From positions 1-64,000 of the forward strand of contig NZ_JANJGU010000015.1 in assembly GCF_024626525.1 (NCBI RefSeq): a stretch of 64,000 nucleotides of DNA, given 5' to 3'. A program made the position numbers and the translations under genes. Within the stretch, counting starts at the first letter, position 1, and each line of letters begins with the position of its first letter. Below are positions 8,873-17,434 of the stretch, piece after piece. The stretch comes from Lederbergia panacisoli (GTDB lineage: Bacteria; Bacillota; Bacilli; Bacillales; Bacillaceae_C). A model generated the notes under the pieces. That model was not told the origin of the DNA. It ran no database searches and saw only the letters and a program-made list of their open reading frames with translations.

Positions 8873-9835
8873 GTGAACGAACTCGTTATCTTATTTATTC
8901 TTCTTACCGCGACACTCTTTTTTTGGGCGATTCTCGTTCGTCTTTTCCAGCAAAAACTTCTAATGAAGGAAAGATTAAACGAATATATATTTAATGAAAA
9001 TTCAACAGACGATAAAGACAAACAGATAAAAAAAATAGTAACTCTTACTTCAGCAAAAGAAAAAGTGAGAAAACAATTAAAATCAACGAATAAAAATGAA
9101 CGCATTCAAATGATGTTACAACAAGCTGGCGTTCCCTTAAAACCTGAAGAATATGTGATGTTCCAATGGATTTCAATTGCCTTTTTCGCTGGATTCTTTT
9201 ATTTGTTAAAGAACTCCATCGTTATACTTATTTTCGGAGTACTATTTGGGTTCGTTTTGCCAAAGTTAATCATTAAATCCAAACAAAAAAAACGTTTGCG
9301 TAAATTTAACGATTACTTACCAGAAATGATTTCTACGGCAGTCAATGCACTTCGGGCGGGGTTCAGTTTTTTTCAAGCGTTGAAAAACGTCATGGAAGAA
9401 TCCCCTTCTCCAGTCAAAGAGGAGTTGGAAATAGTTTTAAAAGAAATGCAATACGGAACTACGGTGGAAGAAGCGCTGAACCGACTTAAAGATAGAATGC
9501 CAAGTGAAGACCTTGATCTCATGATTCAGGCAATCGTTATTCAAAGGCAAGTTGGCGGAAATCTCGCCATGGTCCTAGAAAAGATTGTCCATACGATCAG
9601 GGAACGAATTTCCATTCAAGGCCAAATTCGAACATTAACGGCTCAAGGGAAAATGTCTGGGACAGTAGTTGCTCTTTTACCGGTTGGTTTAGCTGGTATA
9701 CTTTTTCTTGTCAATCCATCTTATATGATCGTTCTCTTCACGAACCCAATTGGACTTGTTCTTCTTTGTATCGGTGCAATTTCAATGGTACTCGGCTATT
9801 TTTTCATTTCAAAAATTACATCCATCGAGGTATGA
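8873..9835 (+). CDS. tadB: Tad pilus inner membrane platform protein TadB (type II secretion F family)
   Basis: A 320-residue membrane protein with a T2SSF domain. An N-terminal membrane helix, two central helices (around residues 95-135) and two C-terminal helices flank the cytoplasmic helical domain containing FNDYLPEMISTAVNALRAG and the LMIQAIVIQRQVGGNLA motif of the family. The start is GTG, three bases after the tadA stop. With TadC it should form the platform that connects the TadA motor to the pilus base. Confidence 0.9.
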   Translation: MNELVILFILLTATLFFWAILVRLFQQKLLMKERLNEYIFNENSTDDKDKQIKKIVTLTSAKEKVRKQLKSTNKNERIQMMLQQAGVPLKPEEYVMFQWISIAFFAGFFYLLKNSIVILIFGVLFGFVLPKLIIKSKQKKRLRKFNDYLPEMISTAVNALRAGFSFFQALKNVMEESPSPVKEELEIVLKEMQYGTTVEEALNRLKDRMPSEDLDLMIQAIVIQRQVGGNLAMVLEKIVHTIRERISIQGQIRTLTAQGKMSGTVVALLPVGLAGILFLVNPSYMIVLFTNPIGLVLLCIGAISMVLGYFFISKITSIEV

Positions 9836-9839
9836 AAAA

Positions 9840-10757
9840 ATGTTATTATTTTTAGCCCTCCTTACAATTATTTTAATGCTTATTGGCACTTTACTACTCC
9901 AACTCGAATCTAAAAGAGCTATTGAGGATCGAATTGCTTTCATTAAAGGTAATGATATAGCGAATATCCCGAAAAGTGACGACCCAAATCAAAAAGAGAA
10001 CTTATATATGCGTTTTGTAGAGCCGCGGATGAAACAGTTTAGAAGAAGTTTCAACCGATCAAAAAATAAAGGTGTTACAGAAAAGATAGAACGGAAGCTG
10101 CTTCAGGCAGGAAGTCCATACAATATGAGTCCGTTTGATTTTAGAGTTGTGCAAATGATTCTTTTTATTGTATTGCCGATGCTAACGATTGCTCTTGTCG
10201 TCATGGCAAAACCTTCATTTAGTATTTCATTCTTACTTGTTATCGGTAGTCTTGTGGCAGGAGGATCAGTACCACATTTATTCTTAAAATCACAAATCAA
10301 TGCAAGGGCAAAAAAAGCAGTGAAAGAACTGCCTGATTTTATAGATCTTCTTGCCGTCAGCATGGAAGCTGGCCTAGGGTTCGATCAGGCATTAAGCCAG
10401 GTTGTACTTAAAAAACAAGGTGTATTAGCAGATGAATTTCAACGCTGCCTAGAGGAATTAAGGCTTGGAAAAACGCGAAGGGAAGCATTGTCCGGCGTAC
10501 GAGAGAGATTAGATGTCGATGATGTGAAACTATTGGTCGGAAGTGTAATACAAGCGGAGCAGCTTGGTGTAGGAATGGTGCAAATTTTACGGATTCAATC
10601 CGATGAAGTTAGGCAAAGGCGAAAACAACGAGCCGAAGAACAGGCGATGAAAGCTCCGATCAAAATGCTTTTTCCACTTGTCTTCTTTATATTCCCGTGT
10701 ATATTTATTATTTTATTAGGCCCAGTCATGCTCCAGCTTATGGAAACATTTAAATGA
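9840..10757 (+). CDS. tadC: Tad pilus inner membrane platform protein TadC (type II secretion F family)
   Basis: A 305-residue partner of TadB with the same T2SSF architecture: KELPDFIDLLAVSMEAGLGFDQAL and LLVGSVIQAEQLGVGMVQIL are typical of TadC. The ATG at 9840 follows the tadB stop by four bases and has GAGG upstream inside the end of tadB; the longer in-frame extension into tadB is rejected. It is the last gene of the pilus operon and is followed by a terminator. No TadD, TadF or secretin gene is present. Confidence 0.9.
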   Translation: MLLFLALLTIILMLIGTLLLQLESKRAIEDRIAFIKGNDIANIPKSDDPNQKENLYMRFVEPRMKQFRRSFNRSKNKGVTEKIERKLLQAGSPYNMSPFDFRVVQMILFIVLPMLTIALVVMAKPSFSISFLLVIGSLVAGGSVPHLFLKSQINARAKKAVKELPDFIDLLAVSMEAGLGFDQALSQVVLKKQGVLADEFQRCLEELRLGKTRREALSGVRERLDVDDVKLLVGSVIQAEQLGVGMVQILRIQSDEVRQRRKQRAEEQAMKAPIKMLFPLVFFIFPCIFIILLGPVMLQLMETFK

Positions 10758-10803
10758 CATAGGTGCCAGGTTCTTGTCAAACGGGTAAGGTGCATACAAG
10801 AAC

Positions 10804-10840
10804 TAAAAGACTCCCCACCAAGACGGTTGAGAGTCTTTTG
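10804..10840. terminator. Bidirectional terminator between tadC and the xylanase gene
   Basis: AAAAGACTC and GAGTCTTTT arms, with ACC/GGT pairing inside, are flanked by A and T tracts on both sides. It lies between two convergent genes and can serve both. Confidence 0.8.
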
Positions 10841-10923
10841 GAATTGAGCATTATCACCTTAAAATTAATTGTCACTTGTTTATATTAGGCGATGAGTTAC
10901 ATCATAACGAATTGTTTTTGGTT

Positions 10924-13809
10924 TTAGTTTACTCGGCTTGAGTTGCCGGAATTTCCTGGTTTACCTGGTTTTTCCCGTTTACCCGGTTTTTCCGGTTTAC
11001 CTGGTTTTTCTGGTTTTCCAGGCTTTTCTGGTTTTCCAGGCTTTTCCGGTTTGCGGGGCTTTTCCGGTTTGCGGGGCTTTTCCGGTTTACCGGGCTTTTC
11101 AGGAGTTTCAGATTTTACAAGTGTTAAGATACCAAATACAGATGTGTCTTGATATCCTTGGCCAGACGTGTCGTTCCATGTGGCCACGCTTTGACGAGCA
11201 CCGTCTTTACCATCATTGATTTGAACGTCAAAACCGATATTTATATCATTTTCCGGAACAACCGTTTTGAATGGGATTTTCATTTCAACTGTATAGCCAT
11301 TATCAGATACATGGGTAGCAGATTCGAAACCTTCTCCAATACTTGCAGGGTTAAAAGAAGTTTCATTATCAAAATTCACCCTATATTGTCCATCGCCATT
11401 TTCATAGAATGATGTTTTGGCATTATTCTCGTCTATGAAGACCTCGATTGAATCCTGCTCCCACGGATTTTGGCTTGATTTGTCAAGCTCGGTGTCGCTA
11501 ACTTGGAACAAGACATACAGATTATCTTGATCCCAGAGTACCTTGGCTACACCGTTCGCTCCATGCCAGGCGGTCTGATAACGATTAATTTCCAGTTCGG
11601 GTGCGTCTTTCCAAACATCATCAATCATTCCATCAATGACTGGCGTACCAAACAGTGCCGTTCCTTGATTAGCCTCCTTCTCCGCAGGCTTATGCTCTTC
11701 AATAAATTTTTCTGGATCAATGACAGCATAATATGCTGGTTTTGCTTTCATATCTCTATCGAACAATAATGGACTCTGAGCCGCTCTCCAGCTTGTTGCG
11801 TCATTTAATCCCCAGAATGTCACACGGGTGATATGCTCAGCATGTTCTTTGTAGATTTTGAACAATTGGGCATATAAATATCCTTGTGCAATCGCTTGTT
11901 GCTCAGTTAGGACATTGTTGGTCCCCGCTGTAATGTCAAGCTCCGTCACGCCTACTTCTACACCTAGGGAGACAAACTTTTCCAAGGAACGCCGGACGTT
12001 TTCTGGGTTCGTGTTTAAATTGTAGTGGCCTTGCATGCCGATTCCATCTATAAGACGTTTTCCATCATTATCTGCAGCATACTTCTCATTGATTTCTTTC
12101 ACCATTTGATAAATGGCTTCCGCTTTGTTCTGATTATCATCATTATAATCATTATAGTACAGTTTTATATCCAAGCCTTTTTCGTCCAGTACTTCTCTTG
12201 CTGCCAGAAAAGCTTGTTCGAGGTAATCAGGTCCAATTGCTTTGTACCATCCAGATTGACGCAACGACCCTTTCCAATCTGAGGGGTTCGGCGGGTTATC
12301 GTTCATAGCTTCATTGACTACATCCCAAGAAATCACTTTATTATCAAAATGTTCAACAACCGTTTTGACATGCATTCTTAAATTTTCGAGTGCCTCTTCA
12401 CGGCTCAAAGGATTACCATTTACATCACTATGCAGTAATTCATTTGATTGCTGATGCCAAACAAGTACGTGACCATGCATCTGAAGTCCCTCGTTCAAAG
12501 CTTCTTCAACAAGTTCATCCTCTGCGGTAAAATCAAATTCCCCCGCATCGTTATATGCATAGCCAGGTTTCATGGCATTTTCTGCTGTTACGAGATTGTG
12601 ATGCATTTTGAGAAGTTCAAGTCCAGTACCTTCCAAGTCTTTTGAAGAGACTGCGTTTCCAATCAGGAAATAGTCATTATAAACATCTTTTATTGGTGTC
12701 AACCCCCTCTCAATATCGGCTGGTCCGGAACTAGTAGGCTCAAAATGAATGTCGTCGATAAAGAAAGAAGCTGTCGCGTTATTCGAGCTTTCTACATAAA
12801 TCGTTACATATTCTCCGCCCACACTGTCATAACGATATTTCCCTTCAAGCTGGACCCATCCGTCTTCGGTACTTATAGTCTTTCCTTGAAGGTTATTATA
12901 ACTAGCGCCATCCCCTTCACCAATTTGAGTGGATAGCTGAAGTTGAGCGCTTTCTGGAGATATCAAATTTACCCAGGCGGAAATATTATATTCATGTCCC
13001 CTATCAATATACTTCTCTACTCGTAATGTCGGTCCATTCCACGCTTTTGTTCTATTTTCCACTTTCAATGCATAAGAGCCATCATCAGTATGATTTGCTT
13101 CATCGGTCACTGAAAGTATTTCTGTATCACCTCTTGCTTCAAAGCCTTTAGTTGTTTGATCTTCAAAATTAATCGTTGTAAATGGCTCTGCTGGTGACCT
13201 TGGCTGCTCAACTTCCCCTTCAGCCGGTGTAACATCCTTAATCAAGACTTCATCAATAAAGATGTCAGCCTTTGGTTTATCCTTATTGTCCTTGTCGTCT
13301 GCTTCCAACCAGATTAGAAATTCAGACGTATTTATAGGAACTTTATATCCTTTAAGTTCAAACAATGTCCAGTCCGTCGAACTTACTGATTGATTGCCAA
13401 TTAACCACGGATACTTGTTATCTAGCTCAGAAGAATCTACCTTTGATGCAAGATGCAAAGTATCTTCCCCTTCACCTATCCTCACTTTAAAGGAGATGTC
13501 GTAAGTATGCCCCGATTCAAGCAAACTTGTTATATTCAAACTGGGGCTGCTGGTCCTGTCAGCGCGGTCCTTGAACTGCAAAGATTTGTTCCCATCCGAT
13601 GCTACTTCTGACGAAATAATGACTTTTCCGTCACCGGCCCAACTTAACTTGGACCATCCGCCACTTTCTCCATCCTCAAAGCTTTGAGACAAGACAACTG
13701 GATAATCAACGGGTGCTTCCGCATTTACTATTTTCATCGTCCAGCCTGATTGGATGACCAAAATGGTTACAAGAAGTAATGATGCAAGTTTTTTTAACTT
13801 CCTACCCAA
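10924..13809 (-). CDS. Secreted multidomain endo-1,4-beta-xylanase (GH10)
   Basis: A 961-residue exported enzyme that cuts xylan. Order: signal peptide (1-30), two carbohydrate-binding modules of the CBM22/CBM4-9 type (about 38-195 and 210-358), the GH10 barrel (about 365-700) with acid/base Glu500 in WDVVNEA and nucleophile Glu623 in GVTELDI, a CBM9-type module (about 715-897), then a tail of repeated EKPGKP/EKPRKP units ending in SSRVN. Related enzymes of Gram-positives often end in SLH domains instead. The start is TTG with AGGGGG eight bases upstream. A cre box lies upstream. It is monocistronic. Confidence 0.95.
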   Translation of the reverse strand: MGRKLKKLASLLLVTILVIQSGWTMKIVNAEAPVDYPVVLSQSFEDGESGGWSKLSWAGDGKVIISSEVASDGNKSLQFKDRADRTSSPSLNITSLLESGHTYDISFKVRIGEGEDTLHLASKVDSSELDNKYPWLIGNQSVSSTDWTLFELKGYKVPINTSEFLIWLEADDKDNKDKPKADIFIDEVLIKDVTPAEGEVEQPRSPAEPFTTINFEDQTTKGFEARGDTEILSVTDEANHTDDGSYALKVENRTKAWNGPTLRVEKYIDRGHEYNISAWVNLISPESAQLQLSTQIGEGDGASYNNLQGKTISTEDGWVQLEGKYRYDSVGGEYVTIYVESSNNATASFFIDDIHFEPTSSGPADIERGLTPIKDVYNDYFLIGNAVSSKDLEGTGLELLKMHHNLVTAENAMKPGYAYNDAGEFDFTAEDELVEEALNEGLQMHGHVLVWHQQSNELLHSDVNGNPLSREEALENLRMHVKTVVEHFDNKVISWDVVNEAMNDNPPNPSDWKGSLRQSGWYKAIGPDYLEQAFLAAREVLDEKGLDIKLYYNDYNDDNQNKAEAIYQMVKEINEKYAADNDGKRLIDGIGMQGHYNLNTNPENVRRSLEKFVSLGVEVGVTELDITAGTNNVLTEQQAIAQGYLYAQLFKIYKEHAEHITRVTFWGLNDATSWRAAQSPLLFDRDMKAKPAYYAVIDPEKFIEEHKPAEKEANQGTALFGTPVIDGMIDDVWKDAPELEINRYQTAWHGANGVAKVLWDQDNLYVLFQVSDTELDKSSQNPWEQDSIEVFIDENNAKTSFYENGDGQYRVNFDNETSFNPASIGEGFESATHVSDNGYTVEMKIPFKTVVPENDINIGFDVQINDGKDGARQSVATWNDTSGQGYQDTSVFGILTLVKSETPEKPGKPEKPRKPEKPRKPEKPGKPEKPGKPEKPGKPEKPGKREKPGKPGNSGNSSRVN
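10950..11105. repeat. Tandem repeat coding the Lys/Pro-rich xylanase tail
   Basis: About nine degenerate 18-base units (two copies of a nine-base step coding Glu-Lys-Pro and Gly/Arg-Lys-Pro) form the 3' end of the xylanase gene. The near identity of units at the DNA level points to recent expansion by slippage or recombination. It is not a CRISPR array, as there are no unique spacers. Confidence 0.85.
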
Positions 13810-13992
13810 TTTGAATTCCCCCTAATAGATTTCTTCTAAAGCATGCTAATTGTGGCTGTTTCCTCCTTACACAATTTACTTATAAAGTGGACCGTTTCAC
13901 CTCCTCCTCATTAAACTGCAAGATGGTATATAATAAGTTGCGCAAGCGGGTTGGCTACTACCATACTAAAATACAAAAACAAATAAAAATTT

Positions 13993-14017
13993 TTAAAACG
14001 CTTTCACTAATATTATA
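13993..14017 (-). promoter_or_regulatory. CcpA cre box and probable -10 of the xylanase gene
   Basis: On the minus strand TGAAAGCGTTTTAA (14006-13993) matches the cre consensus TGWAANCGNTNWCA at all but one position. Immediately upstream is TATAAT (14017-14012), a perfect sigma-A -10 element; the -35 region is weak. The cre would cover the transcription start, the usual position for carbon catabolite repression by CcpA. Confidence 0.75.
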
Positions 14018-14181
14018 GTCTCGTAAAATTTATTTTGCCTAGCGGATAAACAAAGTTGCTGGAAAAGGGGAATTAGTACCTGCTCGCATTCCATAAAAAG
14101 GGTCTTTTGTACGAGATAAAAGCTACAGAACAATCATCCAATGAATTGGTAACGTTAAGATGTTCATTATATCTCCATACA

Positions 14182-14224
14182 CTAAGATCCCTTTCTAATA
14201 CTGAATTAGAAAGGGATCTTAATA
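14182..14224 (-). terminator. Terminator of the FMN reductase operon
   Basis: AAGATCCCTTTCTAAT and its complement form a 15-base hairpin with a short loop, about 35 bases after the reductase stop codon on the minus strand. The 13810-14257 spacer otherwise holds only the xylanase promoter. Confidence 0.75.
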
Positions 14225-14257
14225 ACTTTTATATATCAATAATTTCATTTGAAAAAC

Positions 14258-14824
14258 TTAAAAATCATATTCTGCATCTTTTGCTTCACGAATCTTTTCA
14301 TATGCATCCACAAGAAGCACAGTATCTTCTACTAAGCGCTCAATACGGAATATAATATCATCATTTACTATTTCGTTTCGGTAAAAATCCTTTTCTTCTA
14401 TAAATACATACGTGGGAACGATATGTGCCTTCATATAGGAAAGGATTGGCTTTAATTGTTGCTCCGCCATCAAATAATGTTTCGCTGTTCCTGCTGTCAC
14501 GAGTATGCTTGCTACTTTATCTCTAAACGCGTTGACGGGCAACAAGTCAAAAATATTTTTTAATGTGGCAGCAATAGACGCTTGAAACACGGGAGTTCCG
14601 ATAATAATAGCGTCTGCTCCCATAATTGTCTCCGTCACATACTTTGTATCGCCATCATATTCCCAGTAATTGCGCCCATCACTAAAGACCATATCATATT
14701 CAGCTAAATCAAGTAATGTAATCTCCGCTTCCGGGTACTTTTCACGAGCTTTATTTAGTGTGTAATCCATCGCAATTCTTGTTTTATTTCCCACATTTGA
14801 GCCAGAAATACCTACTATCTTCAT
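14258..14824 (-). CDS. NAD(P)H-dependent FMN reductase
   Basis: A 188-residue flavodoxin-fold reductase. The start region MKIVGISGSNVGNKTR is the FMN phosphate-binding loop of the SsuE/ArsH-like NADPH-dependent FMN reductases, and IIIGTPVFQASIAATLKNIFD is the usual dimer/flavin segment. ATG 14824 has GAGGGG upstream; a longer reading runs into the neighbouring gene. It starts one base after the LLM monooxygenase gene stops, so the two are surely cotranscribed: this protein would supply reduced FMN to the oxygenase. Confidence 0.9.
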   Translation of the reverse strand: MKIVGISGSNVGNKTRIAMDYTLNKAREKYPEAEITLLDLAEYDMVFSDGRNYWEYDGDTKYVTETIMGADAIIIGTPVFQASIAATLKNIFDLLPVNAFRDKVASILVTAGTAKHYLMAEQQLKPILSYMKAHIVPTYVFIEEKDFYRNEIVNDDIIFRIERLVEDTVLLVDAYEKIREAKDAEYDF

Positions 14825-14825
14825 G

Positions 14826-15884
14826 TTAACTACCCCTCGTATATTTCTTAATAGCTGGTAAAATTTCTGTAGCAATCAGTTCTATATTTTTCATAATCTT
14901 ATCGAACGGCACACCGCCAAAATCAATCTGTGCCATAAAACGCTGCTGTCCATACAGTTCGTATTGATAAATCATTTTTTCGATAATTTGCTGTGGACTT
15001 CCTATCATTAGCGCGTCTCGATGATCAGTAGCTTGAGCAAATTGCTGCTTTGGATAGCCGCCGCCTCGTAACGCGAGCATACCTGAATTCGCATGTGGGT
15101 AATATTCACGAAGTGCATCCTGTGAAGTATCAGCTGTGTAAAATAAACTAGTCGTTGCGATTGGCAATGTCGCTGGATCAAAACCATTACGTTCAGCTCC
15201 CTCACGATACGCATCGACTGAAACCTTAAAGTTAACTGCCGGACCGCCAAGCGTAGTCAGCATCATCGGCACTCCTGCATACCCAGCCTTAATCGCACTA
15301 GCAGGTGGCCCACCTACTGCACGCCAAATTGGTAAATGACCATTCAGAGGCTGCGGGAGAATCATTGCATTTTTAAGCGGAGCACGAAATTGTCCTTCCC
15401 ATGTTACTTTTTCTTCGTTATTCAATTTCAGAAGAAGCTCTAATTTTTCTTCAAATAATTCCTCATAATCACGGACATTATATCCGAGTAAATCATATGC
15501 CCCTACACGGGAACCACGCCCGGCGACAATTTCCGCTCGCCCTTTTGAAATTAAATCAATCGTAGCAAAATCTTCATATACACGGACAGGGTCTGATACA
15601 CTCAATACCGTTGCAGAGCTAGCAATTTTAATATTTTTTGTCGCTTGTGCAATTGCTCCTAAAATGACTGTATGTGCCTGTGTAGTGAAATGAATTTGAT
15701 GACTTTCGCCGACCGCGAAAACATCAAGACCTGCCTCATCTGCAAGCTTACTAGCCTCTATCAGTTCTCGAATTCGCTGTTCTGCGCTAATCATGTCACC
15801 TGTATGTGGATTAAATAAATGATCTCCAATCGAATATAATCCAAATTCGATTCCCTTACTTGGATCAATACGATATTGCCCCAT
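14826..15884 (-). CDS. LLM class flavin-dependent oxidoreductase
   Basis: A 352-residue TIM-barrel protein of the bacterial luciferase-like family. Motifs include EASKLADEAGLDVFAVGESH at the N-terminus, the IKIASSATVLSVSDPVRVYED segment and RAEIVAGRGSRVGAYDLLGY typical of this family. It probably uses FMNH2 from the reductase encoded next and oxygen; the substrate is unknown. ATG 15884 with GGAG upstream is preferred to GTG 15890. It follows the dioxygenase gene by 16 bases. Confidence 0.9.
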   Translation of the reverse strand: MGQYRIDPSKGIEFGLYSIGDHLFNPHTGDMISAEQRIRELIEASKLADEAGLDVFAVGESHQIHFTTQAHTVILGAIAQATKNIKIASSATVLSVSDPVRVYEDFATIDLISKGRAEIVAGRGSRVGAYDLLGYNVRDYEELFEEKLELLLKLNNEEKVTWEGQFRAPLKNAMILPQPLNGHLPIWRAVGGPPASAIKAGYAGVPMMLTTLGGPAVNFKVSVDAYREGAERNGFDPATLPIATTSLFYTADTSQDALREYYPHANSGMLALRGGGYPKQQFAQATDHRDALMIGSPQQIIEKMIYQYELYGQQRFMAQIDFGGVPFDKIMKNIELIATEILPAIKKYTRGS

Positions 15885-15900
15885 GTTCACTCTCTCCTTC

Positions 15901-16842
15901 TTAATCTAAAGGTGTTAATTTTGCTTCAATTTCTGCGCGTCGTTCTTCTAAAAACGGTGGTAAATCTAATTTTGTCCCTAATTCTTCAACTGTTGAATCT
16001 ACAGTAAACCCTGGGCCATCCGTGGCAATTTCAAATAAAATGCCATTGGATTCACGGAAATATAGACTCTTGAAGTAAAAACGGTCGACAATTCCAGATG
16101 AGTGGAAACCTCGTTCTTTAACGGCCTCTTCCCAATAACGTAATTCCTCTTCATTTTTCACACGAATCGCCAGATGATGGATACTTCCTCTGCCTGGTTT
16201 TTCCCTTTCACCGTCTTGCTGTTTAATGACAATTTCTCCGAATGATTGTCCTTCAACTGATTGATAAATAGCTTGAGTATCTGAACGGCTAACTTCAACA
16301 TAGCCAAACATATCACGTAATGTTCTAGCTGTTTTTTCCAAGCGACGGACTGTTAATTCGACTGCTCCCATTCCTAAGATACGATGTTTTTTTTCAATGA
16401 CAGACTCTCCCCAAGATGTCCAATATTCAGGAACATCATTACCGTTATTATTTAATAAGACCATTCGCAGTCCTTCAGAATCTTCAAAATGGAGTGCATC
16501 ACGCCCGGCATATTTCGTCATTTCTCCATGCTTAACATCCATAGACTCGAAACGCTTTTTCCAAAACTCAAGACTTTCAAATGATGGAACAAGTAAACCA
16601 ATTTGAGTAATGGCATTTGTGCCACGGTGTGTCCTTCCTACATAAGGCATTTCAAAAAACGTTAGCTCCGTCCCGGGACTACCTGTTAAATCTCCGTAAA
16701 ATAAGTGATACATTGAAGGATCGTCTTGATTCACGGTCTTTTTTACTCTTCTGAGTCCTAACACTGTTTTATAAAAATGATTATTAATTTGAGCATCCTT
16801 CGTAATCATCGAAATATGGTGGTGACCAGGTATGTTATACAT
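15901..16842 (-). CDS. Ring-cleaving dioxygenase, VOC superfamily (MhqA/MhqO-like)
   Basis: A 313-residue two-module glyoxalase-fold protein like MhqA/MhqO of Bacillus, which open hydroquinone-type rings. Metal ligand regions are visible: GHHHISM at the N-terminus, IHHLAIRV in the second half and GILFEIATDGPGF near the end. It lies directly downstream of a MarR regulator and upstream of an LLM oxidoreductase and an FMN reductase, a set that fits detoxification of quinones or aromatic electrophiles. AAGGAGGAA precedes the ATG. Confidence 0.85.
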   Translation of the reverse strand: MYNIPGHHHISMITKDAQINNHFYKTVLGLRRVKKTVNQDDPSMYHLFYGDLTGSPGTELTFFEMPYVGRTHRGTNAITQIGLLVPSFESLEFWKKRFESMDVKHGEMTKYAGRDALHFEDSEGLRMVLLNNNGNDVPEYWTSWGESVIEKKHRILGMGAVELTVRRLEKTARTLRDMFGYVEVSRSDTQAIYQSVEGQSFGEIVIKQQDGEREKPGRGSIHHLAIRVKNEEELRYWEEAVKERGFHSSGIVDRFYFKSLYFRESNGILFEIATDGPGFTVDSTVEELGTKLDLPPFLEERRAEIEAKLTPLD

Positions 16843-16857
16843 ATTGCTTCCTCCTTC

Positions 16858-16880
16858 TTAAGTTGACTAATCAAGTGATA
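16858..16880. promoter_or_regulatory. Candidate MarR operator upstream of the dioxygenase
   Basis: The CTAATCAAGTGATA core here resembles the inverted repeat upstream of the MarR gene (16 of 23 positions by eye). It lies between the MarR stop and the dioxygenase start, where a second promoter could sit. Confidence 0.4.
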
Positions 16881-16891
16881 ATTTAAAAAAA

Positions 16892-17335
16892 TTAATCAGA
16901 TGGTAATTCTCTTTTCTGACTATTTTTGTGTACCCGTGTCATGAGTTTATATAGTGTTTTCTTTTCTTCTTCATTCAATACATCATCAAAAAATGATGAT
17001 TGGAACGCAAGTTGCGCTGGCATTGCCTCTACTAAGATAGATTCAGCCTTTTCTGTTAGACTAATCGTTTTCGTTTTCCAGTCTTGTTTTCTATTTATAT
17101 AGCCTTCTTTTTCAAGTCGTGCGAGCATACGGGAAATACCACCTTGCGTAACAGTTACCTTTTCAGCTAAATCGCACTGTGTAAGCGGCTGGTATGTCTT
17201 AACTTGAACGAGTACATCAAATTGAGCAGTAGTTAAACCAAATTGCTTTAGAAATTCATTCGACAACTGGTTGCTTTGATTTGTAAAACGCATTAAACGC
17301 AGCCAGATTAATGATCCAAGTGTATTATTACGCAA
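16892..17335 (-). CDS. MarR family transcriptional regulator
   Basis: A 147-residue winged-helix repressor: [12 protein letters not shown], the recognition region [19 protein letters not shown] and the wing with [11 protein letters not shown] are standard MarR elements. MhqR and its relatives are thiol- or ligand-responsive members; whether this one has a sensing residue is unclear. The start is TTG with an excellent AAGGAGGG site six bases upstream. A perfect inverted repeat lies just upstream and probably mediates autorepression. Confidence 0.9.
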   Translation of the reverse strand: MRNNTLGSLIWLRLMRFTNQSNQLSNEFLKQFGLTTAQFDVLVQVKTYQPLTQCDLAEKVTVTQGGISRMLARLEKEGYINRKQDWKTKTISLTEKAESILVEAMPAQLAFQSSFFDDVLNEEEKKTLYKLMTRVHKNSQKRELPSD

Positions 17336-17351
17336 TTTATTCCCTCCTTAA

Positions 17352-17375
17352 TGTCACTTTACTACTCAAGTGACA
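17352..17375. promoter_or_regulatory. Inverted repeat upstream of the MarR gene (probable operator)
   Basis: TGTCACTT and AAGTGACA are perfect 8-base arms with an 8-base spacer, 17 bases from the TTG start. On the minus strand TTGATT and TAAAGT with 17-base spacing overlap the repeat and could be the promoter. The size and symmetry suit a MarR dimer. Confidence 0.65.
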
Positions 17376-17434
17376 AAAAATCAAGGTTAATTCATTTATT
17401 ACGTATATTATTTCTGCTACCGACTAAAAAATCC

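Noticed and set aside
10950-11105. Possible CRISPR array
   Set aside because: The units are contiguous in-frame coding repeats without unique spacers, and no cas genes are near.
10943-11152. Open frame on the plus strand with a Gly/Pro/Phe repeat, collagen-like at first sight
   Set aside because: It is the complement of the repetitive xylanase tail, has no ribosome binding site and no independent homology.
14107-14355. Plus-strand frame of 82 codons between xylanase and FMN reductase
   Set aside because: It contains the terminator hairpin of the reductase gene and runs into its 3' end in antisense.
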